Assembly: GCA_004551485.1 (NCBI GenBank)
Contig: SBLD01000012.1
Location: 1 to 64,000, forward strand
DNA from: Billgrantia azerbaijanica
GTDB taxonomy: Bacteria; Pseudomonadota; Gammaproteobacteria; Pseudomonadales; Halomonadaceae
Length of the DNA: 64,000 bases
Direction: 5' to 3'
Shown here: positions 25,226-36,157 of the stretch, piece after piece
How positions within the stretch are numbered: position 1 is the stretch's first letter
How the letters are laid out: each line of letters starts with the position of its first letter
Position numbers and translations under genes: made by a program
Notes under the pieces: generated by a model
Database searches by the model: none
Seen by the model: the letters and a program-made list of their open reading frames with translations, nothing else
What the model was told of the DNA's origin: nothing

Positions 25226-27835
25226 ATGCTCAGGGTAGAGCTACCGGCACTGATCGGCCGACTCAACGCCATCGCCCGCCAGGGCCTGGAAGAGGCAGCT
25301 GCCCGTTGCGCCGCCCACCAGGCGCCCGAGATCGGCGCCGTCCACCTGCTGCTGGCGATGCTCGACCAGCCGCTGTGCGACATGCGCTGCCTGCTGGAGG
25401 GGCAGGGCATCGAACTCGACGAGCTGCGCGCCTGGCTCGGCGAGGAGGCGCGGCCGCCCCGCGACCTCGAGGTCACCACGCCGAGCTTCTCGCCGCTGCT
25501 GGTCGAGCTGCTGCAGGATGCCTGGCTGCTGGCGTCCACCGAGTTCGACCACCGCGAGCTGCGCACCGGCATGATCTTCCTGGCCCTGCTGCATAACGCC
25601 GGCCGCTACCTGGGGCCCGGCAGCGTGGCGCTGCTCGCCGATATCAACCGCGAGACGCTGCGTCGCGACTTCGCGGGCCTGACGCTCGGCTCCGCCGAGG
25701 CGCCACAGGGCGAGGCCGTGTCCGCGGCCCGCCCGGTGGCTGGCACGGCGGGCGACGACGGCGCCTTGGCACGCTTCGCCACCTCGCTGACCGCGCAGGC
25801 CCGCCGCGGCGAGCTCGACCCGGTGCTGTGCCGCGACCCCGAGATCGACCAGATGCTCGACATCCTCGGCCGCCGGCGCAAGAACAATCCCATCGTGGTG
25901 GGCGACGCCGGGGTCGGCAAGAGCGCCGTGGTCGAGGGCCTCGCCGCGCGCATCGTCGAGGGGCGGGTGCCCGCGGCGCTGGCCGGGGTGGAGCTGGTGG
26001 CGCTGGACCTCGGCGCCCTGCAGGCCGGTGCCTCGGTGAAGGGCGAGTTCGAGAAGCGCCTCAAGGCGGTGATCGAAGAGGTCAAGAACGCCGCCACCCC
26101 GACGCTGCTGTTCATCGACGAGGCCCACACCCTGATCGGCGCCGGCAACCCGGAGGGTGGCGCCGACGCCGCCAACCTGCTCAAGCCGGCGCTGGCCCGG
26201 GGTGAGTTGCGCACCATCGCCGCCACCACCTGGCGCGAGTACAAGAAGCACATCGAGAAGGACCCGGCGCTGTCGCGGCGCTTCCAGCCGGTCGCCCTGG
26301 GCGAGCCGGACGTCGCGCAGGCGCTGGTCATCCTGCGCGGCCTGCGCGACGTCTACGAGTCGACCCACGGGGTGCTGATTGGCGACAGCGGCCTGCGCGC
26401 CGCCGCCGAGCTCTCGGCGCGCTACCTGGCCGGGCGTCAACTGCCCGACAAGGCCATCGACGTGCTCGATACCGCCGCTACCCGCCTGGCCCAGGCGCTG
26501 GACACGCCGCCGCGCCGGCTCAGCCACCTGATGAGCGAGCAGCGGGCCGCCCAGCGCGAGCACGACCAGCTCGATCGCGAGGCGCTGCTGGGGCGGCCCC
26601 CCGACGCCGCCCATCGCGACGCCCTGGACGAGCGCCTGGCCCGGCTCGGCGAGGAGCGCGAGACCCTGGAGGCCGCCTGGCGGGAACAGCGCGAGGTGGT
26701 CGACGCCATTCTGGCCCTGCACCGCGAGCTGCTCGACGGCGAGGGCAGCAACGAGGCCGCCCGCGCCCACCAGGGCGAAGCGCTGGCCGAGCACGAGGCC
26801 CGGCTCGCCGAGCTGCAGCGCGAGTTCGCCCTGGTCAGCCCCAGCGTCGAGGAGGCCCAGGTCGCCGAGGTGATCGGCGACTGGACCGGCGTGCCGGTGG
26901 AGCGCATGACCCGCGACGAGCTGGCGCGGCTCACCGAGCTGCCGGCGGCCCTGGGCCGGCTGATCAAGGGCCAGGACCTGGCCATCGAGCGCCTGCACCG
27001 CCATCTGCTCACCGCCCGCGCCGACCTGCGCCGCCCCGGCCGCCCGCAGGGTGTCTTCCTGCTGGTCGGGCCCAGCGGGGTGGGCAAGACCGAGACCGCG
27101 GTGCAGATCGCCGAGAGTCTCTACGGCGGCCGCCAGTTCCTCACCACCATCAACATGTCCGAGTACCAGGAGAAGCACACCGTCTCCCGGTTGATTGGCT
27201 CGCCCCCCGGCTACGTGGGCTTCGGCGAGGGGGGGCTGCTCACCGAGGCGATCCGCCAGCGGCCCTACTCGGTGGTGCTGCTCGACGAGGTCGAGAAGGC
27301 CCACCCGGACGTGCTCAACCTCTTCTACCAGGCCTTCGACAAGGGCGAGCTGGCCGACGGGGAAGGGCGCGGCATCGACTGCCAGAACGTGCTGTTCTTC
27401 ATGACCTCCAACCTCGGCTATGACGCCATCGTGCGTCACCGCGACGACCGCGAGGCCATGGACGCGGCGCTCTACCCGGTGCTGGCCGACTTCTTCAAGC
27501 CGGCGCTGCTGGCGCGCATGGAGGTGGTGCCCTATTTCCCGCTATCCCGGGATGTCCTCGAGGCGATCGTCGCCGCCAAGCTCGAGACGGTGGCCGCGCG
27601 CATCCGTGCGCGCCACCGCCAGGCCGAGGTGGTGCTGGAGCCGGCGCTGGCCGAGGCCATCTGCGACCGCGCCACGCGCAGCGAGAACGGCGCGCGGATG
27701 CTCGAGTCGGTGATCGACGGCGAGCTGCTGCCGCCGGTGTCCCGGGCGTTGCTCGAGCGCCTGGCGCGCCGCGAGCCGGTCTCTCGGGTGGTGCTCGGCG
27801 TGGCCGCGCAGGGCTTCACCGCGGAGGTGGCCTGA
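25226..27835 (+). CDS. tssH: T6SS sheath unfoldase ClpV (TssH)
   Basis: An 869-residue AAA+ ATPase that extracts TssC and recycles contracted sheaths. It has an N-terminal double Clp_N repeat (about 10-150), first AAA+ with Walker A GDAGVGKSAVV (about 226-236) and FIDEAHTLIGAG, a coiled-coil middle segment (about 415-530), and second AAA+ with GPSGVGKTETA (about 615-625) and the ClpB-type pore region SEYQEKHTVSRLIGSPPGYVG. Length and the divergent N-domain favour ClpV over ClpB. It follows tssL in the operon. Confidence 0.97.
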   Translation: MLRVELPALIGRLNAIARQGLEEAAARCAAHQAPEIGAVHLLLAMLDQPLCDMRCLLEGQGIELDELRAWLGEEARPPRDLEVTTPSFSPLLVELLQDAWLLASTEFDHRELRTGMIFLALLHNAGRYLGPGSVALLADINRETLRRDFAGLTLGSAEAPQGEAVSAARPVAGTAGDDGALARFATSLTAQARRGELDPVLCRDPEIDQMLDILGRRRKNNPIVVGDAGVGKSAVVEGLAARIVEGRVPAALAGVELVALDLGALQAGASVKGEFEKRLKAVIEEVKNAATPTLLFIDEAHTLIGAGNPEGGADAANLLKPALARGELRTIAATTWREYKKHIEKDPALSRRFQPVALGEPDVAQALVILRGLRDVYESTHGVLIGDSGLRAAAELSARYLAGRQLPDKAIDVLDTAATRLAQALDTPPRRLSHLMSEQRAAQREHDQLDREALLGRPPDAAHRDALDERLARLGEERETLEAAWREQREVVDAILALHRELLDGEGSNEAARAHQGEALAEHEARLAELQREFALVSPSVEEAQVAEVIGDWTGVPVERMTRDELARLTELPAALGRLIKGQDLAIERLHRHLLTARADLRRPGRPQGVFLLVGPSGVGKTETAVQIAESLYGGRQFLTTINMSEYQEKHTVSRLIGSPPGYVGFGEGGLLTEAIRQRPYSVVLLDEVEKAHPDVLNLFYQAFDKGELADGEGRGIDCQNVLFFMTSNLGYDAIVRHRDDREAMDAALYPVLADFFKPALLARMEVVPYFPLSRDVLEAIVAAKLETVAARIRARHRQAEVVLEPALAEAICDRATRSENGARMLESVIDGELLPPVSRALLERLARREPVSRVVLGVAAQGFTAEVA

Positions 27836-27836
27836 C

Positions 27837-29437
<1,601 letters not shown>

Positions 29438-29441
<4 letters not shown>

Positions 29442-30100
29442 ACGCGATCGACATTCTTCCCGGCCTGCGCTGGCTGGCCGGCCTGGCCCTACTGCTGGCC
29501 GCCGGGCTGCCATCGGCCCCGACCCTGGCCCAGGCCCAGGACGCGCGCCTGCAGGCGGCCATGGCCTGCGCCGAGGAGACGTCCCGACTGGCACGTCTCG
29601 AATGCTATGACGCTCTGTTTCACGAGCGCGACGACGCCGTCGCGGCCGAGCCCCGATCCTCCCTATGGCAGGCCGTCATCGACCAGGAAGCCGAGCGAGA
29701 CGCCGAGGCGTTCGGGCTGTTGGTACGCGAGACGGCGGACACGGTGCTGATGAGCGTGCCGGCGTTGGGTACGGTGCCGCCACGTCCGCTGCTGGTGATC
29801 AGCTGCGACGACGTCATCACCCGCTTCCAGCTCCACCTGAGCGAGCTTCTCCAGTCGCCGCACGCACCGCTGCGGCTTCAGGGGGACGGCATTTCTCTGA
29901 GCCAGACCTGGCGAGTGCTCGAGGATGGCCACGTGGTCAGTGGCGGCCGGGGCCTGCCGGCCATCGGCACCCTGAAGCGGCTGTTGGGCAGTGAGCAACT
30001 GACCCTGTCCAGCCAGCTGGCCCCCCTCGACGGGCTGCGCTTCGACCTCCGCGGGCTGCGCACGGCGATCGAGCCGCTGCGTGCCATGTGCCGCTGGTAG
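29438..30100 (+). CDS. tagO: T6SS-associated periplasmic protein TagO (VasI)
   Basis: A 220-residue protein with a Sec signal peptide (hydrophobic residues about 10-28, likely cut after TLA). The mature part begins with ACAEETSRLARLECYDALF, the hallmark of the VasI/VCA0118 family. C-terminal Cys residues (SCDD and the final MCRW) may form a disulfide. Role in T6SS is poorly defined. Its ATG overlaps the vasH stop (ATGA), and tssA starts 11 bp after its own stop. Confidence 0.85.
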
Positions 30101-30111
30101 CGAGGAGGAAC

Positions 30112-31566
30112 ATGCGCATCACCCGGGACACCCAGCTCGAACCGCTGCTCGCCCCCCTCGCGGACGGCGTCGGCCAGCCGGTGGGGGAGACCGAGAACTA
30201 CGCCTGGCTCGACGAGGAGATGATGAAGGTCGGCTCGTTGCAGCACGGCGAGGTCGACTGGGCCGGCGCCGAGACTCGCGCCACGCGGCTGCTCGCCGAG
30301 ACCGGCAAGGACCTCAAGGTCCTCGGCCACCTGCTGCACTGCCTGCAGCGGGGCGGTGACCCCACGCGCTTCGCGCTGTCGCTCGAGCTCTTGGCCGGCG
30401 CGCTGGAGCGCTGGTGGGAGAACGCCCACCCCTTCGCCGGATCGCGTGGCCAGCGCGTCCGGCCGAAGCTCTTCCAGCAGTTCGTCCAGCGGGCGCTGAA
30501 GCTGGCCGGAGGACTGGACTTCCAGGGCGCCGTCGAGGCGCACGCCGCCTGCCGCGAGGGCCTGTCGGTCCTGCGCGATCGGGCCGCCGAGCGCGAGCTG
30601 CCGGACGACGCCTTGGTGGAGCTGGCCCGGCTGCTGGAGCAGGTCACGCCCACGGCGGCGCCCCCCGCGGTGTCGGCCTCCCCGGCCTCGGCAGCCGGCG
30701 ACGACGAGGCGGCGAAGGGGCAGGGGGGAGCCGCCCCGCAGCCGGTCTCCGCGCCGCCGGTCCCCGATGCCCGGCTCGAGGCCGGCAACGAGCGCGGTAA
30801 CCGCCAGGCGCTGCTCAAGATGGCCGACTTTCTCAATGAGCAGTCGCCGGGCGAGGCACTCGGCTATCGGCTGCGTCGCCATGCCGTCTGGCATGCCATT
30901 CAGGGGCTGCCGATGACCCGCGACGGCCAGCGCACCGAGCTGGCGCCGGTGTCCGCCGACCGGGCCGCGGAGTATCGCGAGGTGGCGGCGGGGCGGCCGA
31001 GCGCCGAGGACTGGCAGCGCATCGAGAACAGCCTGGCGCTCGCCCCCTACTGGCTGGAGGGGCATCGGCTGAGTGCCGAGGTGGCCCGGCGGCTCGAGCA
31101 GCCGCGCTGCGCCGAGGCGATCCGCGACGAGGCCGCCCGCTTCGTCGACCGCCTGCCGGGGATCGAGGCGCTGACCTTCAGCGACGGCACCCCCTTCCTC
31201 GACCGCGAGACCCGAACCTGGCTCGCGGACACGCCGGGCCCCGGCACGCCGGTGGCGGCCATGGGCGGCGGCGACCCCTGGCAGGCCGGCCTGGAGACGG
31301 CCCGGGAGCGGCTCGCCGAGGAGGGGCTGGCGCCGGCGCTGGCGGTGCTCGACGCGGGCCTGGCGGCGGCGGCTTCGCCCCGCGAGGCGGTTTACTGGCG
31401 CCTGGCCAGCGCCGACCTGCTGCGCGAGGCCGGGCTCGCCGCCCTGGCCCGACAGCACTATCAGGCATTGCACGACAGCGTGTCGGACCTGGCGCTGGAG
31501 CGCTGGGAACCGGCGCTGCCAGCCCGGCTGGCGGCGTCGCTCGAGGCGGACGAGACGGCACGATGA
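30112..31566 (+). CDS. tssA: T6SS cap/priming protein TssA (VasJ type)
   Basis: A 484-residue TssA with the ImpA_N domain (about 5-130: CLQRGGDPTRFALSLELLAG and LERWWENAHPF) and a VasJ-type C-terminal domain (about 330-470). TssA primes assembly at the baseplate and sits at the distal sheath end. A Pro/Ala-rich linker lies at about 180-220. Start ATG 30112 follows GAGGAGGAA. The order tagO-tssA-tssM matches vasI-vasJ-vasK of Vibrio cholerae. Confidence 0.92.
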   Translation: MRITRDTQLEPLLAPLADGVGQPVGETENYAWLDEEMMKVGSLQHGEVDWAGAETRATRLLAETGKDLKVLGHLLHCLQRGGDPTRFALSLELLAGALERWWENAHPFAGSRGQRVRPKLFQQFVQRALKLAGGLDFQGAVEAHAACREGLSVLRDRAAERELPDDALVELARLLEQVTPTAAPPAVSASPASAAGDDEAAKGQGGAAPQPVSAPPVPDARLEAGNERGNRQALLKMADFLNEQSPGEALGYRLRRHAVWHAIQGLPMTRDGQRTELAPVSADRAAEYREVAAGRPSAEDWQRIENSLALAPYWLEGHRLSAEVARRLEQPRCAEAIRDEAARFVDRLPGIEALTFSDGTPFLDRETRTWLADTPGPGTPVAAMGGGDPWQAGLETARERLAEEGLAPALAVLDAGLAAAASPREAVYWRLASADLLREAGLAALARQHYQALHDSVSDLALERWEPALPARLAASLEADETAR

Positions 31567-31597
31567 CGGAATCGACAGGGATGAGGGAGCAAGGCTC

Positions 31598-34500
31598 ATG
31601 TGGAGACGAGTGAAGGCCGGTCTGGGCCGCTGGGTGCCGGGAATGTCCCAGGCGCAGAGTCAGCTCAACCAGGCCCGGGGACACGCCAACAAGGCCAAGG
31701 GGCTGAAGCGCCTGGGCGTCTGGCTGTGGGGGGTGCTGGTGATCGCCCTGCTGGTGGCGATCTGGTGGCTGGGGCCGCAATGGCAGGCCTTCGGCGGCCG
31801 GCCCCTGGCCCCTTGGGTCAACCGCCTGCTGGCCAGCCTGGCGCTGGCCGGCGTGGTCGCGGTGGTGTGGGGCGTCCGCCTGGCCCGGCGGCTGCGGGAG
31901 CTGGACGAAGAGCGCCGCCACGAGGAGCAGCGCCAGGGCGACCCGGTGCTTGGCCAGCTCGAACGCCAGGAGGAGCGCCTGGACGCGACCCTGCGCGAGC
32001 TCACCGACAGCCTGGGCGGTGGGGCCAACGCCCGCTACAAGCTGCCCTGGTACCTGGTGATGGGCGTCGAGAACGCCGGCAAGACCAGCCTGATCAACCG
32101 TTCGGGTCAGAACTTCGCCCTGACCCACGTGATGAAGGCCTCCGGCCGGGGCAAGGGTGGTCGATTGGGCTTCGACTGGTGGATCGGCGACAGGGCGGTA
32201 CTGATCGACCCCGACGGCGAACTGCTGACCCAGGGTGCCCTGCAGGGCGGCGAGCCGGCGGAGCTCGAGAGCCGGCTCTGGGACCACTTCGTCGACTGGT
32301 TGGAGCGCCACCGCGCGCGCCGGCCCCTGGACGGCGTGGTGCTGGTGCTCGACCTGGCCCGGCTCAGCGACGCCGAGGTGGCGGTGCGCAAGGCCTATGC
32401 CTCGCTGCTGCGCGCCCGGCTGCGCGAGCTGATGGAGCGTCACGGCAGCCGCCTGCCGGTCTACGTCACCTTCAGCAAGATGGACCTGCTGCACGGCTTC
32501 GACGACTTCTTCCGTCACTATTCCCGGGCCGCCCGGCGGGCCCCGCTCGGCTTCACCTTTTCCGCCGCCTCGCTCAACGAGCCCGGTCGCTGGGAGGCGG
32601 AGTTCGCCGAGGCCTACGACGGCATGCTCGAGCGGCTCAACCAGATCCTGCCGACCCTGCTGGCCGAGTGCCGCGACCGCGACGAGCGCGAGGCGGTGTT
32701 CCGCTTCGTTCGTCAGCTCGCCGGCCTGCGCGACGTGCTGCTTGGCTTCCTCGGCGAGGCGCTGTCCAGCGACCGCTTCTCCACCGCGGCCCTGGTGCGT
32801 GGCACCTACTTCACTTCGGTCTACCAGCAGGGCGTGCCGGAGGACCCCTTCGTCGATGCCGCCGCCCGCCGCTACGGCATGACCGACGGCGTCCATCCCG
32901 CCCACCGGGCGACCCGCTCGGCCCTCTACTTCACCGAGGAGCTGTTCGAGCGCATCATTTACCCCGAGTCGGGGCTGGCCGGCGACAACGCCCGCGCCGC
33001 CCGGCGCCGACACCGTCTGCGTCGCGCCAGCGCCCTGGCCTGTCTGTTCGCCGGCGCGGCCCTGGTCGGCGGCTGGTATCACTTCTACGAGAAGAACGCC
33101 CGGGCCCTGGCGGCGGTGGAGGGCAAGGCCAAAGCCTTCCTCGCCGTCCAGCCCGACGACTGGGAGCGTGACGACCCCACCGGCTACGCGTTGCTCGAGC
33201 CCCTGGACCGCTTGCTCAGTGCCACCCTGGAGTTCGGCGACTACCGGTCGCGCCCCTGGCTGCTGGCCGACATGGGGCTCTACCAGGGACACGAACTGGG
33301 CGTCGAAGTGGACGATGCCTACCTGCGGCTGCTCGAGGAGGCGTTCCTGCCGGCGCTGATGATCGGCATCATGGACGACATGAACCGGGCCGAGCCGGGC
33401 AGCAACGACAAGCTGGCCTTGTTGCGCATCCTGCGCATGATGGCCGACGCCAGCGGCCGCCAGCCCGAGCGCGTCCACCATTTCATGGAGGATCGCTGGC
33501 AGGAAGCCTTTCCCGGCCGTGGCGACGTGCAGCGTCGCCTGCTCGGCCAACTCGACAATGCCCTGGCCTACACCGACCTCGACGGTCACGCCGAGGCCGG
33601 GAAGCCGGGGGCCCGCCAGGCCATGGCGCCGATGAGGGGCAGCATCGAAGCCGCCCAGCGCGAGCTGGCCCGCCAGCCCATGCACGAGCGGGTCTATGCC
33701 TCGCTCAAGGCCGGTATCGCCCGGCGCAGCGCCGCGGGACTGGACCTGCGCTCGAGCGTCGGCCCGGCCTTCAGCCTGGTGTTCATGGCCCGCGACGACG
33801 ACCCCGAGCGGGTGCGTATTCCCGCCCTGCTGACCCGCGACGGCTTCGAGGGCTACTTCCTCGACAAGCTGGACCAGGCCACCGAGCTGGCGCTCATCGA
33901 CACCTGGGTGCTCGGCCAGCGCGACGACATTGACTTCAGCGACGCCGATCGTCGCCGCCTGCAGGATGCCCTGCGCGAGCGCTATATCAGCGACTATCAC
34001 GTGACCTGGCGCGAGGCGCTGGCCGATATCCACCTGGTGCCGCTGCCCGACCTCCACCAGGCGGTGGTGGTCGCCGACGGCCTGCTCGGCGCCAGCCGGC
34101 CGCTGGACCGGCTGCTCGACGAGGTCAGCGAGCAGACTCGGCTCTACCCGGAGCTGCCGGCGGACGACCAGGCCGCTCGAGTGGCCCTGCAGCGCTCGCC
34201 GCGCTATCGGCTGGCCAGCGAGATCGAGCGCCACTTCGTCTCGCTCAACGAGCTCACCGAGGCGCGCGGTGAGACCCCCACGAACCTCGACGAGATCAAG
34301 GGGGCCATCGCCGAGCTGCGCGACTACCTGCGCCAGGTCGATGAAGCCAGCGACCGTGGCCGCCGGGCCTTCCTGCTCGCGCGGGATCGCCTCTCCCTGC
34401 AGGGCGAGGACCCCGTCGCCCGCCTGCAGCGCATCGCCGAGGATACCCCGGCGCCGGTGGGCGGCATGCTCGAGAGCCTGGCCGACCAGAGCTGGCAGCT

Positions 34501-35251
34501 GCTGATGGCCAGCGCGATCCGTCACCTCGAGCGCCAGTGGATGGACGAGGTCGTGGTGCCCTTCCAGCAGCGCCTGGCCGGCCGCTACCCGCTGGCGCCC
34601 CAGGCCTCCCGCGAGGTGGCGCTGGCCGACTTCGAGGCCTTCTTCGCCCCGAACGGCATTCTCGATGCCTTCTACCAGCGCAACCTCAAGCCCTTCATCG
34701 AAGGCGCCCCGGAGGCCCTGCGCACCGCCGAGGGCGATTCGCTGCTGCGCCAGGGCGTGCTCGAGGCCGTGCGGCGCGCCGAGCGCATTCGCGAGGCCTA
34801 TCTCAACGGCGACGGCGTGCTCGACGTGGCCTTCAGCCTGGAGCCGCTCAGCCTCAGCGCCGACAAGCGCCGCGGGGTGATCAGCGTCGATGGCCAGCTG
34901 ATCGACTACGCCCACGGCGCCAGCCGCCGGGTGCCGATGATCTGGCCCAACGGCCTGCGCGACAGCAACGAGAGCCGGGTCACCCTGGTGCCGAGCCAGG
35001 TCAACCGCTCGCCGCGCACCCTGCGCCGCGACGGCCCCTGGGCCTGGTTCCGCCTGCTCGACGAGGCCCAACTGACCGGCGCCGGCGAACGCGAGCTGGA
35101 GCTCAGCTTCGAAGTCGACGGCGGCAGCATGCGCTATCGCTTGATCGCCGACGGGCCCCGCAACCCCTTCACCCGGCCGCTGGTGGCGGGTTTCCGGCTG
35201 CCCACGGCCCTCTATGCCGAAGGAGAGCGTGACGATGCTGACGACGCTTAA
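31598..35251 (+). CDS. tssM: T6SS inner-membrane protein TssM (VasK, IcmF)
   Basis: A 1217-residue IcmF-family protein, the central column of the envelope complex. Two N-terminal transmembrane helices (about 40-60 and 75-95), a cytoplasmic NTPase-like domain with Walker A GVENAGKTS (about 156-164), a third transmembrane helix near 472-492, and a long periplasmic domain reaching TssJ are visible. The intact Walker A suggests nucleotide binding. The C-terminal WFRLLDEAQLTGAGERELE region is the conserved IcmF C-domain. Its end overlaps the next gene by 17 bases. Confidence 0.97.
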   Translation: MWRRVKAGLGRWVPGMSQAQSQLNQARGHANKAKGLKRLGVWLWGVLVIALLVAIWWLGPQWQAFGGRPLAPWVNRLLASLALAGVVAVVWGVRLARRLRELDEERRHEEQRQGDPVLGQLERQEERLDATLRELTDSLGGGANARYKLPWYLVMGVENAGKTSLINRSGQNFALTHVMKASGRGKGGRLGFDWWIGDRAVLIDPDGELLTQGALQGGEPAELESRLWDHFVDWLERHRARRPLDGVVLVLDLARLSDAEVAVRKAYASLLRARLRELMERHGSRLPVYVTFSKMDLLHGFDDFFRHYSRAARRAPLGFTFSAASLNEPGRWEAEFAEAYDGMLERLNQILPTLLAECRDRDEREAVFRFVRQLAGLRDVLLGFLGEALSSDRFSTAALVRGTYFTSVYQQGVPEDPFVDAAARRYGMTDGVHPAHRATRSALYFTEELFERIIYPESGLAGDNARAARRRHRLRRASALACLFAGAALVGGWYHFYEKNARALAAVEGKAKAFLAVQPDDWERDDPTGYALLEPLDRLLSATLEFGDYRSRPWLLADMGLYQGHELGVEVDDAYLRLLEEAFLPALMIGIMDDMNRAEPGSNDKLALLRILRMMADASGRQPERVHHFMEDRWQEAFPGRGDVQRRLLGQLDNALAYTDLDGHAEAGKPGARQAMAPMRGSIEAAQRELARQPMHERVYASLKAGIARRSAAGLDLRSSVGPAFSLVFMARDDDPERVRIPALLTRDGFEGYFLDKLDQATELALIDTWVLGQRDDIDFSDADRRRLQDALRERYISDYHVTWREALADIHLVPLPDLHQAVVVADGLLGASRPLDRLLDEVSEQTRLYPELPADDQAARVALQRSPRYRLASEIERHFVSLNELTEARGETPTNLDEIKGAIAELRDYLRQVDEASDRGRRAFLLARDRLSLQGEDPVARLQRIAEDTPAPVGGMLESLADQSWQLLMASAIRHLERQWMDEVVVPFQQRLAGRYPLAPQASREVALADFEAFFAPNGILDAFYQRNLKPFIEGAPEALRTAEGDSLLRQGVLEAVRRAERIREAYLNGDGVLDVAFSLEPLSLSADKRRGVISVDGQLIDYAHGASRRVPMIWPNGLRDSNESRVTLVPSQVNRSPRTLRRDGPWAWFRLLDEAQLTGAGERELELSFEVDGGSMRYRLIADGPRNPFTRPLVAGFRLPTALYAEGERDDADDA

Positions 35252-35837
35252 GCGCTGGCTGGGCGCGGCGCCGGCCGAGTCCGCCCGCGAGGTGCCGCGG
35301 GAGGCGGCTCCGCCGGGGCTGGTACCCGCCGGCACGGAGGACATTCCGCTGCTGCTCGAGGCCGCCCGGCGCGCCGAGGGGGAGGGGCTCTCGCCCTGGG
35401 TGCTGCGCGACGAGCGCCGCCTCGAGACCCTGCGCCGCTCGCTGGAGTTCGTGGTCCATCGGGGCCTCTGGCTGCAGCGGGAGGCCGGCGAGGTGGCCCA
35501 CTGGCAGGGCCGCCTGCTGGCCCTGCGCCACGGTGAGGGGCCGGTGCTCGGCATGCTATTGGTGTGCCGGCGCGACGCCGAGGCCGCCTGGCAGCTGCGC
35601 TTCTTCTTCATCGCCCCGGAGTGGCAGGGCCGTGGCCACGGCGCCCGCCTGCTGCTGGCCGCCCGCCGCCAGCTGCGGGGCACGCCGCTGCAGACCCGCC
35701 TGCCGCTGGCCGGGGCCGCCCCGGCCTGCCTCGAGGCGGCGGGCTTTCGGCGCATGCACGTGAACGCCGGCGGCGTGGCCAGCTTCGAGGCCCCGGCGCA
35801 GTGGAACGACCAACGCGAACGCACGCGCGGCGCCTGA
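35235..35837 (+). CDS. GNAT-like acetyltransferase in the T6SS operon
   Basis: A 200-residue protein. The region about 110-150 reads WQLRFFFIAPEWQGRGHGARLLL, with the Q-x-x-G-x-G/A acetyl-CoA motif A of GNAT enzymes (QGRGHG), preceded by a beta strand (LGMLLVCRR). A later PACLEAAGFRRM resembles motif B. I used ATG 35235; an ATG at 35214 would add seven residues. It overlaps the end of tssM, so it is probably co-expressed. In Vibrio the equivalent place holds vasL. A GNAT protein here is unusual, and the substrate is unknown. Confidence 0.75.
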   Translation: MLTTLKRWLGAAPAESAREVPREAAPPGLVPAGTEDIPLLLEAARRAEGEGLSPWVLRDERRLETLRRSLEFVVHRGLWLQREAGEVAHWQGRLLALRHGEGPVLGMLLVCRRDAEAAWQLRFFFIAPEWQGRGHGARLLLAARRQLRGTPLQTRLPLAGAAPACLEAAGFRRMHVNAGGVASFEAPAQWNDQRERTRGA

Positions 35838-35868
35838 GCGGCGACGCGCATCGGCAGGAGGACGACGC

Positions 35869-36156
35869 ATGGGACGCAAGTTCGTATTGCTGGGGGATCT
35901 TGGCACCGACCACGAGGGCTTTCCCCCCACGCCGGTGATCGCCGGCAGCCCCACGACGGTGATTGACGGCAAGCCCGTGGCACGCCAGGGCGACCCCCTG
36001 GTGCCCCACGCCAGGCCGGGGGGGACCCCCCACCCGCGGGCCATCGCCGGCGGTTCGGGCAGCATCCTGGTCGACGGCAAGCCGGCGGCGCTCACCGGCC
36101 ACGCCGTGGACTGCGGCGGCGTGGTGATCGGGTCCGCCAGCGGGGAGGGCAGCTGA
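35869..36156 (+). CDS. PAAR-domain T6SS spike tip
   Basis: A 95-residue single-domain PAAR protein that caps the VgrG trimer with a zinc-bound cone. [35 protein letters not shown] and [15 protein letters not shown] carry the conserved His/Cys ligands. No toxin extension, so it is a pure spike tip. Followed at once by vgrG (ATG one base after its TGA). A scrap of this gene is repeated at 43798-43849. Confidence 0.93.
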   Translation: MGRKFVLLGDLGTDHEGFPPTPVIAGSPTTVIDGKPVARQGDPLVPHARPGGTPHPRAIAGGSGSILVDGKPAALTGHAVDCGGVVIGSASGEGS

Positions 36157-36157
36157 C

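Noticed and set aside
31178-35983. 1601-codon open frame on the minus strand opposite tssM
   Set aside because: Long antisense frames are common in GC-rich DNA. The composition is unlike protein and the plus strand encodes a complete TssM.
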